A program made the position numbers and the translations under genes. A DNA stretch of 64,000 nucleotides from Vibrio nigripulchritudo ATCC 27043 (GTDB lineage Bacteria; Pseudomonadota; Gammaproteobacteria; Enterobacterales; Vibrionaceae). Shown here one piece after another: positions 38,120 to 48,199 of the stretch. The notes under the pieces were generated by a model that saw only the letters and a program-made list of their open reading frames with translations, was not told the DNA's origin and searched no databases. How positions within the stretch are numbered: position 1 is the stretch's first letter; each line of letters starts with the position of its first letter. The stretch lies in assembly GCF_000222685.1 (NCBI RefSeq), contig NZ_AFWJ01000001.1, positions 124,001 through 188,000 on the forward strand. The letters run 5' to 3'.

Positions 38120-38982
38120 GTGTCTGTCGATATCGATATTCTTTCCAAAATCAGTGAGCGATATACCAGCCTCCGCGAAGCAGAAAAAAAGTGGCGAATT
38201 TCATTGCTGATGATCTGGCATCTGCTGCTAACGCCAGTATTACCGAGATGGCGCAACAGGCGAGTGTCAGTGAGGCGACCATCACCCGTTTTGCAAAAGC
38301 CGTCGGGTGTATCAATGTTCGTGATCTCAAGATCAAACTGGCACAGTCGCTGGCGGTGGGGCAGCGTTTCATTGATGAACCAATAGATCAAACCGGGATG
38401 CAGGGGATTTACGAATCCATCAAGCATTCTATGGATCTCAACCGAAAAGTCATTGATGAAGCTGACGTGAAACAGGCTGCGGAATGGATCCACAATGCTC
38501 GCCAGACTCTGGCGGTTGGAATGGGGGGGGGGTCCACTATGATATCGCAGGAATTTCAGCATCGCTTATTCCGTTTAGGCTATCCGGTTGCCGCTTATAA
38601 TGACGGCTTGCTTTCACGCATGGTTGCGGCAACCGCAGACAGCAATGATGTACTGGTGGTGATGTCGGTCACCGGATATACACCAACGATTCTTGAAGTC
38701 GCAGAAACAGCAAAGCAGTATGGTCTGAAAGTGATCGCCATTACCAGTCAGGGCAGCCCGCTTTCAGAAGTGTGCGATTTGACGTTGCCCATTGTCATTC
38801 AGGAAACGGATTTTATCTATAAACCTTCAGCGTCACGATACGCAATGCTGGCGCTGGTGGATGTGATTTCAATGGAACTGGCTGTTAGCCATAAACGACG
38901 ATCTCGTGATCGGTTACGCCGACTGAAAGTGGCGCTTGATTCACACCGTGGTGGTGGAGACAGGCAGCCTCTTGGTGACTAG
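38120..38982 (+). CDS. MurR/RpiR-type regulator with a -1 frame break at an A7 tract
   Basis: The protein reads as one MurR/RpiR regulator only if the frame changes. From GTG 38120 the first 24 codons encode the expected N-terminus (DIDILSKISERYTSLREAEKK). The continuation VANFIADDLASAANASITEMAQQASVSEATITRFAKAVG, an RpiR helix-turn-helix, is in the -1 frame from 38191. The C-terminal SIS domain follows (VGMGGGSTMISQ). The break is at A7 (38184-38190), forming A-AAA-AAG in phase. A G10 tract at 38523-38532 sits in the SIS domain. Without shifting, only an 88-codon product, or an internal GTG start at 38191 giving 263 residues, results. It could be a pseudogene, recoded, phase-variable or a sequencing indel. 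Likely controls the divergent TRAP operon. Confidence 0.78.
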
Positions 38983-38997
38983 GTCTACAGATAAAGC

Positions 38998-39022
38998 AAA
39001 GGCAGCGAAATCGCTGCCTTTT
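38998..39022. terminator. Bidirectional terminator between the RpiR gene and srmB
   Basis: AAAGGCAGCG-AAAT-CGCTGCCTTTT between convergent genes. Confidence 0.88.
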
Positions 39023-39044
39023 ATATTTAATATTAAAGAAAAGA

Positions 39045-40274
39045 TTACTTCTTCTTTTTCTTAGCGCTTTTTTTCTTGTCGGCTTTCTTCGCTTCTTTCT
39101 TCTTGTTCTTTTTCTTGAACACTGGCTTTTTGTGTTGCGGTCTCATGCCTTCAATGAAGCGCTCTTTGATGTCTTCTTTGGTGTAACGAGCGACGCGATC
39201 CAGCATCGGCTGGTCGTGCGCCTCAACGATAGACAACGCATTTCCTTTTTTACCAGCACGAGCGGTTCGACCAATTCGGTGCAGGTAAACATCGGCGGTT
39301 CGAGGCATGTCGAAGTTGATGACATGAGATACGTCTGGCAAATCGATACCACGTGCGGCCACATCGGTTGCCAGCAGAACGTTCACTTCACCTTCTCGGA
39401 AACGGCGAATGGCGTTGTTACGGCGATCTTGCGGCATCTCACCCTGAATCCACGCACAGGTAATCTGGTCACTCTCTAATTTAGAACGCAGGTCCGCCAG
39501 GCGATCGCGTGTCTTTAAGAATACAATGGAACGTTCCGCCTGTTCGGTTACCACATGCTTAAGAAGCTGATATTTATGCTCCATGGAGTCGGCGCGGTGA
39601 TACCACTGAGTGATTTTTTTGCGTTCGCGGCGAGAAGGTTCTGCATCCAGCTCGGCTGGGTTTTTCAAAAGATCCGCTGTGAAGCCTTCCACACCACGAC
39701 CTTCAAGCGTTGCTGAGAACAACATAGACTGTTTACGCCAGCGACACTCTGCTGATAAGCGGTCAACGGTCGGGCCAAATCCCATATCCAGCATGCGATC
39801 CGCTTCATCCAGTACCAGCCATTCAATAGCGCGGCAGTCAAAACGCTCCGCTTCAATGTATTCCATCAAACGACCCGGTGTCGCGACCACGATATCTTGC
39901 GTGGTGGATAGAATATCCGCGTGCTCCTGATACTGAACTCCTCCGGTAATGGTGAAGATCTTCAGGTTTGTGTACTTCGCCAGAGCTCTGGCTTGATCCG
40001 TAACCTGCATCGCCAGTTCACGAGTTGGTGTCAGGATCAGAATACGTGCAGGTCCCGCTTTACGGCGTGGAAAATCTTGCAGATATTGTAGTGCAGGAAT
40101 GACGAAAGCGGCGGTTTTACCAGTTCCGGTAGGGGCTGAGGCGAGGACATCGCGACCATCCAGTGCTTGCGGAATTGCTTCAGCCTGAATTTGAGTTGGG
40201 CGTTCGTATCCCATCTCTTCAATGGCTTCCAACAGATTTGGATCGAGTTCGAGTTCAGCAAAAGTTCTGATCAC
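39045..40274 (-). CDS. srmB: ATP-dependent RNA helicase SrmB
   Basis: DEAD-box helicase of about 409 residues that assists 50S ribosomal subunit assembly. Motifs in order: PTQIQ, APTGTGKT, PTRELA, ATPGR, DEAD, SAT, ATDVAARGID, HRIGRTARAG. The N-terminus TFAELELD and the segment RERKKITQWYHRAD match E. coli SrmB closely. The C-terminus is a lysine-rich tail (KKKSAKKKKK). I chose the GTG at 40274, which has GGAGA eight bases upstream; the longer TTG start places that site inside the gene. Divergence from trmN is lost here: both are on the minus strand. Confidence 0.95.
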   Translation of the reverse strand: MIRTFAELELDPNLLEAIEEMGYERPTQIQAEAIPQALDGRDVLASAPTGTGKTAAFVIPALQYLQDFPRRKAGPARILILTPTRELAMQVTDQARALAKYTNLKIFTITGGVQYQEHADILSTTQDIVVATPGRLMEYIEAERFDCRAIEWLVLDEADRMLDMGFGPTVDRLSAECRWRKQSMLFSATLEGRGVEGFTADLLKNPAELDAEPSRRERKKITQWYHRADSMEHKYQLLKHVVTEQAERSIVFLKTRDRLADLRSKLESDQITCAWIQGEMPQDRRNNAIRRFREGEVNVLLATDVAARGIDLPDVSHVINFDMPRTADVYLHRIGRTARAGKKGNALSIVEAHDQPMLDRVARYTKEDIKERFIEGMRPQHKKPVFKKKNKKKEAKKADKKKSAKKKKK

Positions 40275-40364
40275 AGTGGGTCTCCACAAGCGTGTGAATG
40301 ATTAATTGGGCGCGAATTATATACCCATAACCCATCAGATAAAACGCATTTTCCAGCAGGATCT

Positions 40365-41078
40365 TTACATCTTTAAGTAAAAGCCTTGGGTAAGAGCAAT
40401 GAATTCTGAACTGTAGCCATTACCCTGGTTGATCACTAAAGAGGACTCTTGCGTTTCACACGGCTGTTTGGTCAGGGCAAAAAGCAGTCGGGTTGCCAGT
40501 TTTCGAGCGGTTGTCTGAACACGACAACACTGAGATAAGTACCAGCCTTGCGCCTGTGCGATCTCGATGCATTGTTCCCCTTCAACCACAGGCAGCACAA
40601 AGCTTGCTGATCCTGTATCAGTAAGGTGTGCCCAGCAGGTTTTCATTAAAGCGCTGTGAGTTAGCGTATTGGTGTGGCGGGCGTCGGCACGACGAGTGTC
40701 TAAAGCTTGTTCTCCGCTGTTGAAGTAAGGCGGATTGCAGATAATGGCGTCGAATTGGGTATCGAATGACAGGTTTAATATATCGCCACAAACAGGACGT
40801 ATCTTTTGGCTCCAGGGGCTGTCTGCAAAATTTAAGCTTGCAGCTTCAAAGGCATCTTGCTCTAGCTCAACTGAAGTAATCACGAGGTTGTCATCGGATC
40901 TCTGAGCGCACATTAAAGACAGTAAACCAGTCCCCGTACCAATATCCAGCAGTTGACCAGCAGGTGGGATTGAAGCCCAGGCACCCAGTAATACGCCATC
41001 AGTACTGACTGGCATTCCACTACGACCACCGCGAATCTTAAACTGTTTGAATTGAAAGTCTTTGGTTCTGTTCTTCAT
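40365..41078 (-). CDS. trmN: tRNA1(Val) adenine-37 N6-methyltransferase
   Basis: SAM-dependent methyltransferase of 237 residues (YfiC/TrmN6), modifying A37 of tRNA-Val. SAM-binding LLDIGTGTGLLSL and the catalytic amino-methyltransferase motif NPPYF are visible; the N-terminal FQFKQFKIRGGRSGMPVSTDGVLLG is characteristic. E. coli yfiC also neighbours srmB. Divergent from brnQ. Confidence 0.93.
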   Translation of the reverse strand: MKNRTKDFQFKQFKIRGGRSGMPVSTDGVLLGAWASIPPAGQLLDIGTGTGLLSLMCAQRSDDNLVITSVELEQDAFEAASLNFADSPWSQKIRPVCGDILNLSFDTQFDAIICNPPYFNSGEQALDTRRADARHTNTLTHSALMKTCWAHLTDTGSASFVLPVVEGEQCIEIAQAQGWYLSQCCRVQTTARKLATRLLFALTKQPCETQESSLVINQGNGYSSEFIALTQGFYLKM

Positions 41079-41332
41079 ATGCTGGTTTGGTCGGGTGGTT
41101 AAATATATTAAATTCTTGTTATTTTAAAGATAAAGATTTTGATTAGTTATATGAGCTGAAATATCACATATAGCCAGTGATTCTATCTGCTAAATGGTGT
41201 TCTGATTGAATTTTTATTGTGTTTTTTGTCATTCTCTTGTTTCTGTTATCGCTTTTGTTCATTATTCGCCCCTTAATTCTAGAATAAAATTTCAGAATAT
41301 TTGCAAACACAAGATTTTTATAAGGGTTTTAA

Positions 41333-42643
41333 GTGAATCAAAAACTAAAAACAACTGATGTCGTTGCTCTGGGCTTTATGCTCTTTGCATTCTTTTTAGG
41401 AGCGGGCAATATTATTTTCCCTCCTCTTGCGGGTCAATTAGCAGGTGAAAATTTGTTTCCTGCCATGTCCGGTTTTCTGTTTACTGCGGTAGGTCTGCCT
41501 TTGATCACCATTATTGCTATTGCAGTAGCGGGTGGATCTTGGGAACATCTTTCTAAGCACCTTCCTAAACAGGTAGCGACACTTATTGTCGTACTGATCT
41601 TCATTATTATTGGTCCTGCATTTGCTGCCCCACGTACAGGTTTGGTTGCGTACGAGATGGCAGTGAAGCCGTTCATTGCTAACGCAGAGCAAATGCACCT
41701 GACTATATTCTCCATTGCATTCTTTACCATTGCGATGTTTTTTGCCTGGTCTCAGGGCAAGTTGATCGACACCATTGGTAAAGTGCTGACGCCAGTGCTG
41801 TTCATCGGTTTGATTACGTTAGCTGTGTCTGTATTTCTAAACCCACAAGGCGTTCCAACAGAAGCGCAGGGCGAGTATGTGACTCAACCACTGATCAAAG
41901 GTTTCCTTGAAGGTTATAACACCATGGATACCTTCGGCGCGCTGATGTTCGGTATTCTGATCGTGGATGCACTGCGTAGCAAAGGCATTACCGAGTCCAA
42001 ACCGACAACTAAATACCTGATCAGCGCAGCGGTGATCGCAGCAGCGGGTCTGGCATTTGTTTATGTGTCTCTTTTCTACTTGGGTTCTACAAGTGGCACT
42101 GTGGCTGCTGGTGCAGATAACGGTGGTGTGATCCTAAGCCTATACGTACAGGCTCTGTTCGGTGCGTCGGGTCAGACGGTTCTGTCTGTGATTGTTCTGT
42201 TGGCGTGTCTGACAACAGCTATTGGTCTGATCTCAGCTTGTTCTGATTACTTCAGCTCTATCACCAAAATCAACTACAAAACCTGGGTTGTGGTTATTGG
42301 AGTCGCGTGTGCAGTGGTGGCAAATGTTGGTCTGAGCCAGTTAATTTCACTGTCTGTTCCTGTTCTGTTTGCCCTTTACCCAGTAGCCATTGCTTTGGTT
42401 GCACTGGTGTTTGTACGAGATCGCTTGCCAAATCCGCGCGTAGCATACCGCGTAGTAGTATTGGTGGCATTTGTGTTTGCTCTTCTGGATGCTGCGAAGG
42501 TTTCGGGTATCAATGTCAACGCATTCAATATGCTTCCACTGTTTGAAGTGGGCATGGCTTGGCTGATGCCAACTATGGCGGCGATCATCTGCATGTTCTT
42601 CATTGGCGCACCTCGTAAAGAGTTGTCGGAAGAAGCGGCATAA
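41333..42643 (+). CDS. brnQ: Branched-chain amino acid transport protein BrnQ
   Basis: LIVCS-family sodium-coupled carrier for leucine, isoleucine and valine, 436 residues with about 12 transmembrane helices. The N-terminus ALGFMLFAFFLGAGNIIFPP is highly characteristic. Starts with GTG; the ribosome-binding site AAGGG is modest. Monocistronic, with a terminator shared with convergent fldB. Confidence 0.95.
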   Translation: MNQKLKTTDVVALGFMLFAFFLGAGNIIFPPLAGQLAGENLFPAMSGFLFTAVGLPLITIIAIAVAGGSWEHLSKHLPKQVATLIVVLIFIIIGPAFAAPRTGLVAYEMAVKPFIANAEQMHLTIFSIAFFTIAMFFAWSQGKLIDTIGKVLTPVLFIGLITLAVSVFLNPQGVPTEAQGEYVTQPLIKGFLEGYNTMDTFGALMFGILIVDALRSKGITESKPTTKYLISAAVIAAAGLAFVYVSLFYLGSTSGTVAAGADNGGVILSLYVQALFGASGQTVLSVIVLLACLTTAIGLISACSDYFSSITKINYKTWVVVIGVACAVVANVGLSQLISLSVPVLFALYPVAIALVALVFVRDRLPNPRVAYRVVVLVAFVFALLDAAKVSGINVNAFNMLPLFEVGMAWLMPTMAAIICMFFIGAPRKELSEEAA

Positions 42644-42666
42644 TCGCAACTTAGTAATCAAAACAA

Positions 42667-42702
42667 GAAAGGGGCTGATAATCATCAGCCCCTTTCTTTT
42701 TT
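42667..42702. terminator. Terminator between brnQ and fldB
   Basis: GAAAGGGGCTGAT-AATC-ATCAGCCCCTTTC followed by T6. Confidence 0.92.
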
Positions 42703-42716
42703 ATAAATGTATAGAG

Positions 42717-43235
42717 TTACAGCGAGTCGTGGTATTCCACCAGGATTTGCTCACACCACTTTTCGATGCGCTCATTACTGAACTCGTACTGGGAATCCTC
42801 ATCAAGAGCTAGACCAACAAACTGTGATTTGTCTTCCGTAAGGGCTTTAGATGCCTCGAATTCATAGCCTTCATTTGGCCAGTAGCCAATGAATTTTACG
42901 CCTGTTGGGATCAGTTCATCATGAAGAAGCCCCATCGCATCGAGAAACCACTCGCCATAGCCTTCTTGATCGCCTAAGCCGAACAATGCGACGTGTTTGC
43001 CGTTTAGCGACACGCCACCGATGTGCTCCCATATTGCACTCCAGTCTTCTTGAATTTCACCGAAATCCCACGTAGAAATCCCTAGCAATAACAGATCATA
43101 GTTGTTCATCAATGATAGTGGTGTTTCTTTTACATTAAATATATCCACTAAATCTTCGCCGATGAAGGCGCGAATTTTTTCCGCTGCCATTTCTGTGTAG
43201 CAGGTTGTTGAGCCGTAAAAAAGTCCGATTTTCAT
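42717..43235 (-). CDS. fldB: Flavodoxin 2
   Basis: Long-chain flavodoxin of 172 residues (173 in E. coli FldB), a low-potential electron carrier. FMN phosphate-binding loop GSTTCYTE, isoalloxazine loops [12 protein letters not shown] and [12 protein letters not shown]. Divergent from xerD, the same order as E. coli fldB-xerD-dsbC-recJ-prfB-lysS. Confidence 0.94.
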   Translation of the reverse strand: MKIGLFYGSTTCYTEMAAEKIRAFIGEDLVDIFNVKETPLSLMNNYDLLLLGISTWDFGEIQEDWSAIWEHIGGVSLNGKHVALFGLGDQEGYGEWFLDAMGLLHDELIPTGVKFIGYWPNEGYEFEASKALTEDKSQFVGLALDEDSQYEFSNERIEKWCEQILVEYHDSL

Positions 43236-43457
43236 GATCTGTCATTGTTTGTCGAAGAGATGGCAGATTCTATACCCAAATAACCTTCAGATGCTAGGCT
43301 CAGCGACAAGATGGATTTTCGGTCGTAACTATTTGGAGGGGATGCTCATAACATGCTCAAATTTGCAGGGTTTATACGATTGTAGGTGAATTTTAATAGT
43401 ATTATTTTCATGCCTCACATACTCTCATGAGTGTTACCGATAAAAAGAGAGATAAGA

Positions 43458-44366
43458 ATGACGGAAACAAGTCATCCAGATACCTACTTAATGGAGCAGT
43501 TTCTTGATGCCATGTGGATGGAGCGTGGATTGTCTGAGAATACGCTCGCTTCATACCGTAACGATTTATCCAAGTTGCTGAGCTGGATGTTGAAAGAGAA
43601 CTTCCGGCTCGATTTCATCAGCGTCTCTGGGTTGCAGGACTATCAAGGCTGGCTGATGGATCAAGGCTATAAACAGACGTCACGAGCGAGAATGCTTTCT
43701 GCGATTCGCCGTCTGTTTCAGTATCTTCACCGTGAAAAGGTAAGAGCAGACGATCCAAGTGCTCTGCTTGTGAGCCCAAAACTGCCCAAGCGGCTGCCCA
43801 AGGATTTGAGTGAACAGCAGGTTGAAGATTTACTCAACACGCCAGATCCTAATGACCCGATAGAGCTTCGCGACAAAGCCATGCTTGAACTCCTATACGC
43901 AACAGGGCTTCGGGTCACTGAACTGGTTAGCCTGACGATGGAAAATATTAGCCTGCGGCAGGGCGTTGTTCGTGTAACAGGTAAAGGCGGAAAAGAGCGG
44001 TTGGTCCCAATGGGAGAAAATGCCGTTGATTGGATCGAAACCTTCCTAGAACATGGTCGTCCAAGCATTTTGGGGGAAACGTCATCGGATGTGGTGTTCC
44101 CAAGCAAGCGGGCAAGACAAATGACGCGCCAGACGTTCTGGCATCGAATTAAATTTTACGCCACGCTGGCAGAAATCGACACGGATGCGTTGTCGCCTCA
44201 CGTGCTCCGACATGCATTTGCAACGCACCTGTTGAATTACGGTGCAGATTTGAGAGTGGTGCAAATGTTATTGGGTCATAGTGACTTATCGACTACGCAA
44301 ATTTATACTCACGTCGCAACAGAGCGACTCAAACAGATTCACGAACAGCACCATCCAAGGGCGTAG
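43458..44366 (+). CDS. xerD: Site-specific tyrosine recombinase XerD
   Basis: 302-residue recombinase that, with XerC and FtsK, resolves chromosome dimers at dif. N-terminal SAM-like domain (about 10-95). The C-terminal catalytic domain has ATGLRVTEL (Arg), HVLRHAFATHLL (His, Arg), MLLGHSDLSTTQIYTH (His and the nucleophilic Tyr). ATG 43458 chosen with GAGAGATAAG before it; an in-frame GTG at 43431 lacks a site. First gene of xerD-dsbC-recJ. This is the housekeeping XerD, not a mobile integrase. Confidence 0.96.
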   Translation: MTETSHPDTYLMEQFLDAMWMERGLSENTLASYRNDLSKLLSWMLKENFRLDFISVSGLQDYQGWLMDQGYKQTSRARMLSAIRRLFQYLHREKVRADDPSALLVSPKLPKRLPKDLSEQQVEDLLNTPDPNDPIELRDKAMLELLYATGLRVTELVSLTMENISLRQGVVRVTGKGGKERLVPMGENAVDWIETFLEHGRPSILGETSSDVVFPSKRARQMTRQTFWHRIKFYATLAEIDTDALSPHVLRHAFATHLLNYGADLRVVQMLLGHSDLSTTQIYTHVATERLKQIHEQHHPRA

Positions 44367-44394
44367 TTCGTACATTAACTTTTAAGGTGAAAAC

Positions 44395-45120
44395 ATGCAT
44401 TTCATGCGCAAACTTGGTGTTGTAGCAGCGGGCGCGCTGGCTTCATTTTCTCTATTCGCAGCAGACGCAGACACAAAATCCATCACAGAGCGTTTCAGCA
44501 AGCTTGGTCTGATGGTGACATCCGTAGATGACAGTGACATTGCGGGTCTTTACGAAGTAGAAACCAATCAAGGGTTGTTCCTTTCTACAGAAAAAGGGGA
44601 CTACTTCATTCAGGGTAAAATCTATGCCCTGGACGACAAAGGTAATTTCACAGACGTGATCGCCAAGCGTTACGCAGAAAAAATCAAAGACTTCTCTTCA
44701 AGCTGGATTGAATACAAAGCCAAAGAAGAGAAGCACGTCGTGACTGTATTTACCGACGTAGATTGCGGTTACTGTCTGAAACTGCACCGTCAGATGGAAG
44801 ACTACAACAAAAATGGTATTACCGTTCGCTACCTTGCCTACCCACGTGCCGGTGCACAAAGTCAGGTAGGGCATCAAATGTCACAAATCTGGTGTGCGAA
44901 TGATCAGAAAGCCGCAATGGACGAAGTAAAGCTTGAGCGTACTTTCTCGCAAGAAACCAGTGAGCTGTTACAATGTCAGAACACCATCGCTGCACATCGT
45001 GATCTTGGTTCTAAGTTGGGTGTACGTGGTACACCAGCTATCGTAACTGGTAACGGTAATGTGATTGGCGGTTATCTGTCTCCGGATGATTTGACTGCTC
45101 AGCTAGAAAGACTTAACTAA
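44395..45120 (+). CDS. dsbC: Thiol:disulfide interchange protein DsbC
   Basis: Periplasmic disulfide isomerase of 241 residues. Signal peptide (MRKLGVVAAGALASFSLFA), N-terminal dimerisation domain, then a thioredoxin fold with active site CGYC (FTDVDCGYCLKLH) and a cis-Pro loop GTPAIV. The second cysteine pair (WCAND ... LLQCQNT) is also present. AAGGTG precedes the ATG. 28 bases after xerD. Confidence 0.95.
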   Translation: MHFMRKLGVVAAGALASFSLFAADADTKSITERFSKLGLMVTSVDDSDIAGLYEVETNQGLFLSTEKGDYFIQGKIYALDDKGNFTDVIAKRYAEKIKDFSSSWIEYKAKEEKHVVTVFTDVDCGYCLKLHRQMEDYNKNGITVRYLAYPRAGAQSQVGHQMSQIWCANDQKAAMDEVKLERTFSQETSELLQCQNTIAAHRDLGSKLGVRGTPAIVTGNGNVIGGYLSPDDLTAQLERLN

Positions 45121-45166
45121 TTGACCAACGGATGCCTGAGGGAAACCTCAGGCAAACGCCATTCTT

Positions 45167-46906
45167 ATGATTGAAATTCAAAGACGTCCGCAAGACGCGC
45201 CTCACTCCTTACCTGATTCCATTCCCCCTTTATTGCAACGCATCTACGCCGCACGCGGTGTTCAAAGTATTAACCAGTTAGAGAAAGCCGCGAAAGCGCT
45301 TCACTCATACCAACTACTGGGTGGAATACAGCAAGCCGTAGAGATTTTGTTTGAATCGATTCAGAAGCAAAAACGCATCATCGTCGTAGGGGATTTTGAT
45401 GCCGATGGCGCAACCAGTTCTGCGTTGTCAGTGCTTGCGCTTCGGATGCTAGGTTGTCCCAACGTGGACTATCTGGTGCCAAATCGTTTTGAAGATGGCT
45501 ACGGCTTAAGCCCGGAGGTGGTCGATCAGGCTCTGGAACTGGGTGTTGAAGTCATCATGACGGTCGACAATGGTGTATCGTCGATTGATGGCGTGCGTTA
45601 CGCAAAGCAGAAGGGATTAACGGTTATCGTCACCGATCATCACTTACCGGGAAATGAGCTTCCCATTGCCGATGCGATTGTGAACCCCAACCTCGAGTCT
45701 TGTCAGTTTCCATCAAAATCTTTGGCTGGCGTTGGCGTTGCGTTCTACATGATGATGGCGCTTTGCGTTCACATGCGAAAGCTCAATTGGTTTGCCTCAC
45801 AAGGGATGCAAGAACCCAAACTGATGGAGCTTATCGACTTAGTCGCACTTGGAACCGTCGCCGATGTCGTGCCTCTGGATGAGAATAATCGAATTCTGGT
45901 GCATCAAGGGTTACAACGTATTCGTGCTGGTAAAGCTCGCCCAGGAATTCAGGCGCTTATCGAAGTGTCCAAACGAGATGCCCGCAGACTGGTGGCATCC
46001 GATTTCGGATTTGCTTTAGGTCCACGCATTAATGCAGCGGGGCGTTTGGATGACATGTCTTTTGGGGTTGAGCTTCTGATGAGCAACAATATCCACGCTG
46101 CGCGCCGCATGGCGAGTGAGTTGGATGGGCTCAACCAAACTCGTAAAGAAATCGAAGAAGGCATGAAGCAAGAGGCCATGGCGTTTTGTGAACGTCTGCA
46201 ATTTGGTGAAAATGCGGAGCTGCCTTATGGCTTAGCCTTGTTCCAGCGAGACTGGCATCAGGGTGTTATCGGTATCTTAGCCTCGCGCATTAAAGAGAAG
46301 TTTCATCGCCCGGTAATCGCCTTTGCCGACGGCGGAGAAGGCACAATCAAAGGGTCCTGCCGCTCTATTCCCGGTCTGCATATGCGAGACACATTGGACA
46401 GAATCGACACGCAAAATCCTGGGTTGATCGCTAAATTCGGTGGTCATGCTATGGCGGCAGGATTGACCATCGATGAAGTCGATTTTGAAAAATTCAGCAA
46501 GCTGTTCGATGAAGCGGTCAGGCAAGATCTTGATGAAGCCTCACTCAAAGGAGTGGTGATGTCTGACGGCGAGTTGCTACCCGAAGAGTTTTCCATGCAC
46601 GTAGCTGAAACTTTACGTGGAGCCGGACCATGGGGACAAGCATTCCCAGAGCCCATTTTTGATGGCGAGTTCAAAGTCCTGCACCAAAAATTGGTGGGTG
46701 AGAAGCACTTGAAATTGATGCTAGAACCGCTGCATAAGGGTCACCCGACCAATATCATGATTGATGGCATTGCGTTCAATATCGATTTACGTCGCTGGCC
46801 AGACGCGTCGGTGAAAACCGTACACTTAGCCTACAAACTGGATGTAAACGAGTTTCGTGGCAATCAGTCACTTCAGTTGATGATCGATCATATCGAGGCC
46901 AAGTAA
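45167..46906 (+). CDS. recJ: Single-stranded-DNA exonuclease RecJ
   Basis: 5'-3' single-strand exonuclease of 579 residues used in recombination, mismatch and base-excision repair. DHH-superfamily motifs: VVGDFDADGATS, VDNGVSS, VTDHHLPG, and a DHHA1 region with KFGGHAMAAGLT. Follows dsbC by 46 bases. No strong ribosome-binding site is visible before the chosen ATG. Confidence 0.96.
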   Translation: MIEIQRRPQDAPHSLPDSIPPLLQRIYAARGVQSINQLEKAAKALHSYQLLGGIQQAVEILFESIQKQKRIIVVGDFDADGATSSALSVLALRMLGCPNVDYLVPNRFEDGYGLSPEVVDQALELGVEVIMTVDNGVSSIDGVRYAKQKGLTVIVTDHHLPGNELPIADAIVNPNLESCQFPSKSLAGVGVAFYMMMALCVHMRKLNWFASQGMQEPKLMELIDLVALGTVADVVPLDENNRILVHQGLQRIRAGKARPGIQALIEVSKRDARRLVASDFGFALGPRINAAGRLDDMSFGVELLMSNNIHAARRMASELDGLNQTRKEIEEGMKQEAMAFCERLQFGENAELPYGLALFQRDWHQGVIGILASRIKEKFHRPVIAFADGGEGTIKGSCRSIPGLHMRDTLDRIDTQNPGLIAKFGGHAMAAGLTIDEVDFEKFSKLFDEAVRQDLDEASLKGVVMSDGELLPEEFSMHVAETLRGAGPWGQAFPEPIFDGEFKVLHQKLVGEKHLKLMLEPLHKGHPTNIMIDGIAFNIDLRRWPDASVKTVHLAYKLDVNEFRGNQSLQLMIDHIEAK

Positions 46907-47067
46907 CCTCGTATCCAGTATTGCCTTTCAACCCTGTCCCGCTGTTGATTGAGAGCAGCGGGCATCTGCAATTTCTCAGCTCAAATTGCGCAAATTTTTC
47001 CTGTATCTCTGTCACATTTTTAAGTAGAATTCCTCGGTTAAATTCTACGCTAAAATGTTGAGCAAAC

Positions 47068-48166
47068 ATGTTTGAAATCAATCCAATTAAAAACCGCCTG
47101 CAGGACGTGACTGAGCGCACGAATGTCCTGAGGGGGTATCTTTGACTATGACGCCAAGAAAGAGCGTCTAGAAGAAGTAAACGCAGAACTTGAACAACCA
47201 GATGTATGGAACGAACCTGAGCGAGCACAAGCCTTAGGTAAAGAACGTGCATCACTGGAAGCGGTGGTAGAAACCATCGACTTGCTAGACCAGGGTGTGG
47301 AAGACGTTGATGGTCTTCTGGAACTGGCGGTTGAAGAAGAAGATCAGGAAACCTTCGACGAGATTGAGCCAGAATTGGCTGAACTTGAACAAAAGCTAGA
47401 GAAGCTTGAATTCCGTCGTATGTTTGCTGGCGATCACGACTCCTCTGATAGCTACATCGACTTGCAAGCGGGTTCAGGTGGTACAGAAGCTCAAGACTGG
47501 ACCAACATGATGCTTCGCATGTACTTGCGTTGGGCTGAGGCCAAAGGCTTCAAAGCGGAAGTGATTGAAGTATCTGAAGGTGAAGTAGCGGGTCTGAAAT
47601 CGGCAACGGTTCGTATTTCAGGTGAGTACGCTTACGGCTGGCTTCGCACTGAGACGGGCGTTCACCGTTTGGTTCGTAAATCGCCATTCGATTCAGGCGG
47701 CCGTCGCCATACTTCATTTGCGTCTGCGTTTGTTTACCCAGAGATTGACGAAAACATTGCTATCGACATTAACCCTGCCGATCTTCGCATCGACGTATAC
47801 CGTGCGTCGGGAGCTGGTGGTCAGCACGTTAACACCACGGAATCTGCGGTACGTATTACCCACCTTCCAACCAATACTGTGGTGCAGTGTCAGAACGACC
47901 GTTCTCAGCACAAAAACAAAGATCAGGCAATGAAGCAGCTTCGAGCGAAGCTATTCGAACTTGAGCTTCAAAAGCAGAACGCAGAGAAGCAAGCCAATGA
48001 AGACGCCAAGTCTGACATCGGCTGGGGTAGCCAAATCCGTTCTTATGTACTGGATGACTCCCGAATCAAAGATTTACGTACCGGCGTTGAAAACCGCAAC
48101 ACGCAAGCGGTTCTTGACGGCGATCTGGACAAATTTATCGAAGCCAGCCTGAAATCAGGTCTGTAA
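47068..48166 (+). CDS. prfB: Peptide chain release factor 2, programmed +1 frameshift
   Basis: RF2 recognises UGA and UAA. The gene is join(47068..47142, 47144..48166), 365 residues, the same as E. coli. After 25 codons an in-frame TGA at 47143-47145 is bypassed by a +1 shift at CTT-TGA-C. The Shine-Dalgarno-like AGGGGG at 47131-47136 lies just upstream, the classic autoregulatory site. The anticodon-like SPF motif (RKSPFDSGG) and the catalytic GGQ ([16 protein letters not shown]) are intact. Low RF2 favours frameshifting and so RF2 synthesis. Any annotation starting later than 47068 misses the N-terminal exon. Confidence 0.97.
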
Positions 48167-48199
48167 GCTTTCACCGACAATCGACAGGATACATCGAAA

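Noticed and set aside
43458-44366. Tyrosine recombinase as a sign of a mobile element
   Set aside because: Sequence and position between fldB and dsbC identify housekeeping XerD; no attachment repeats or cargo are seen.
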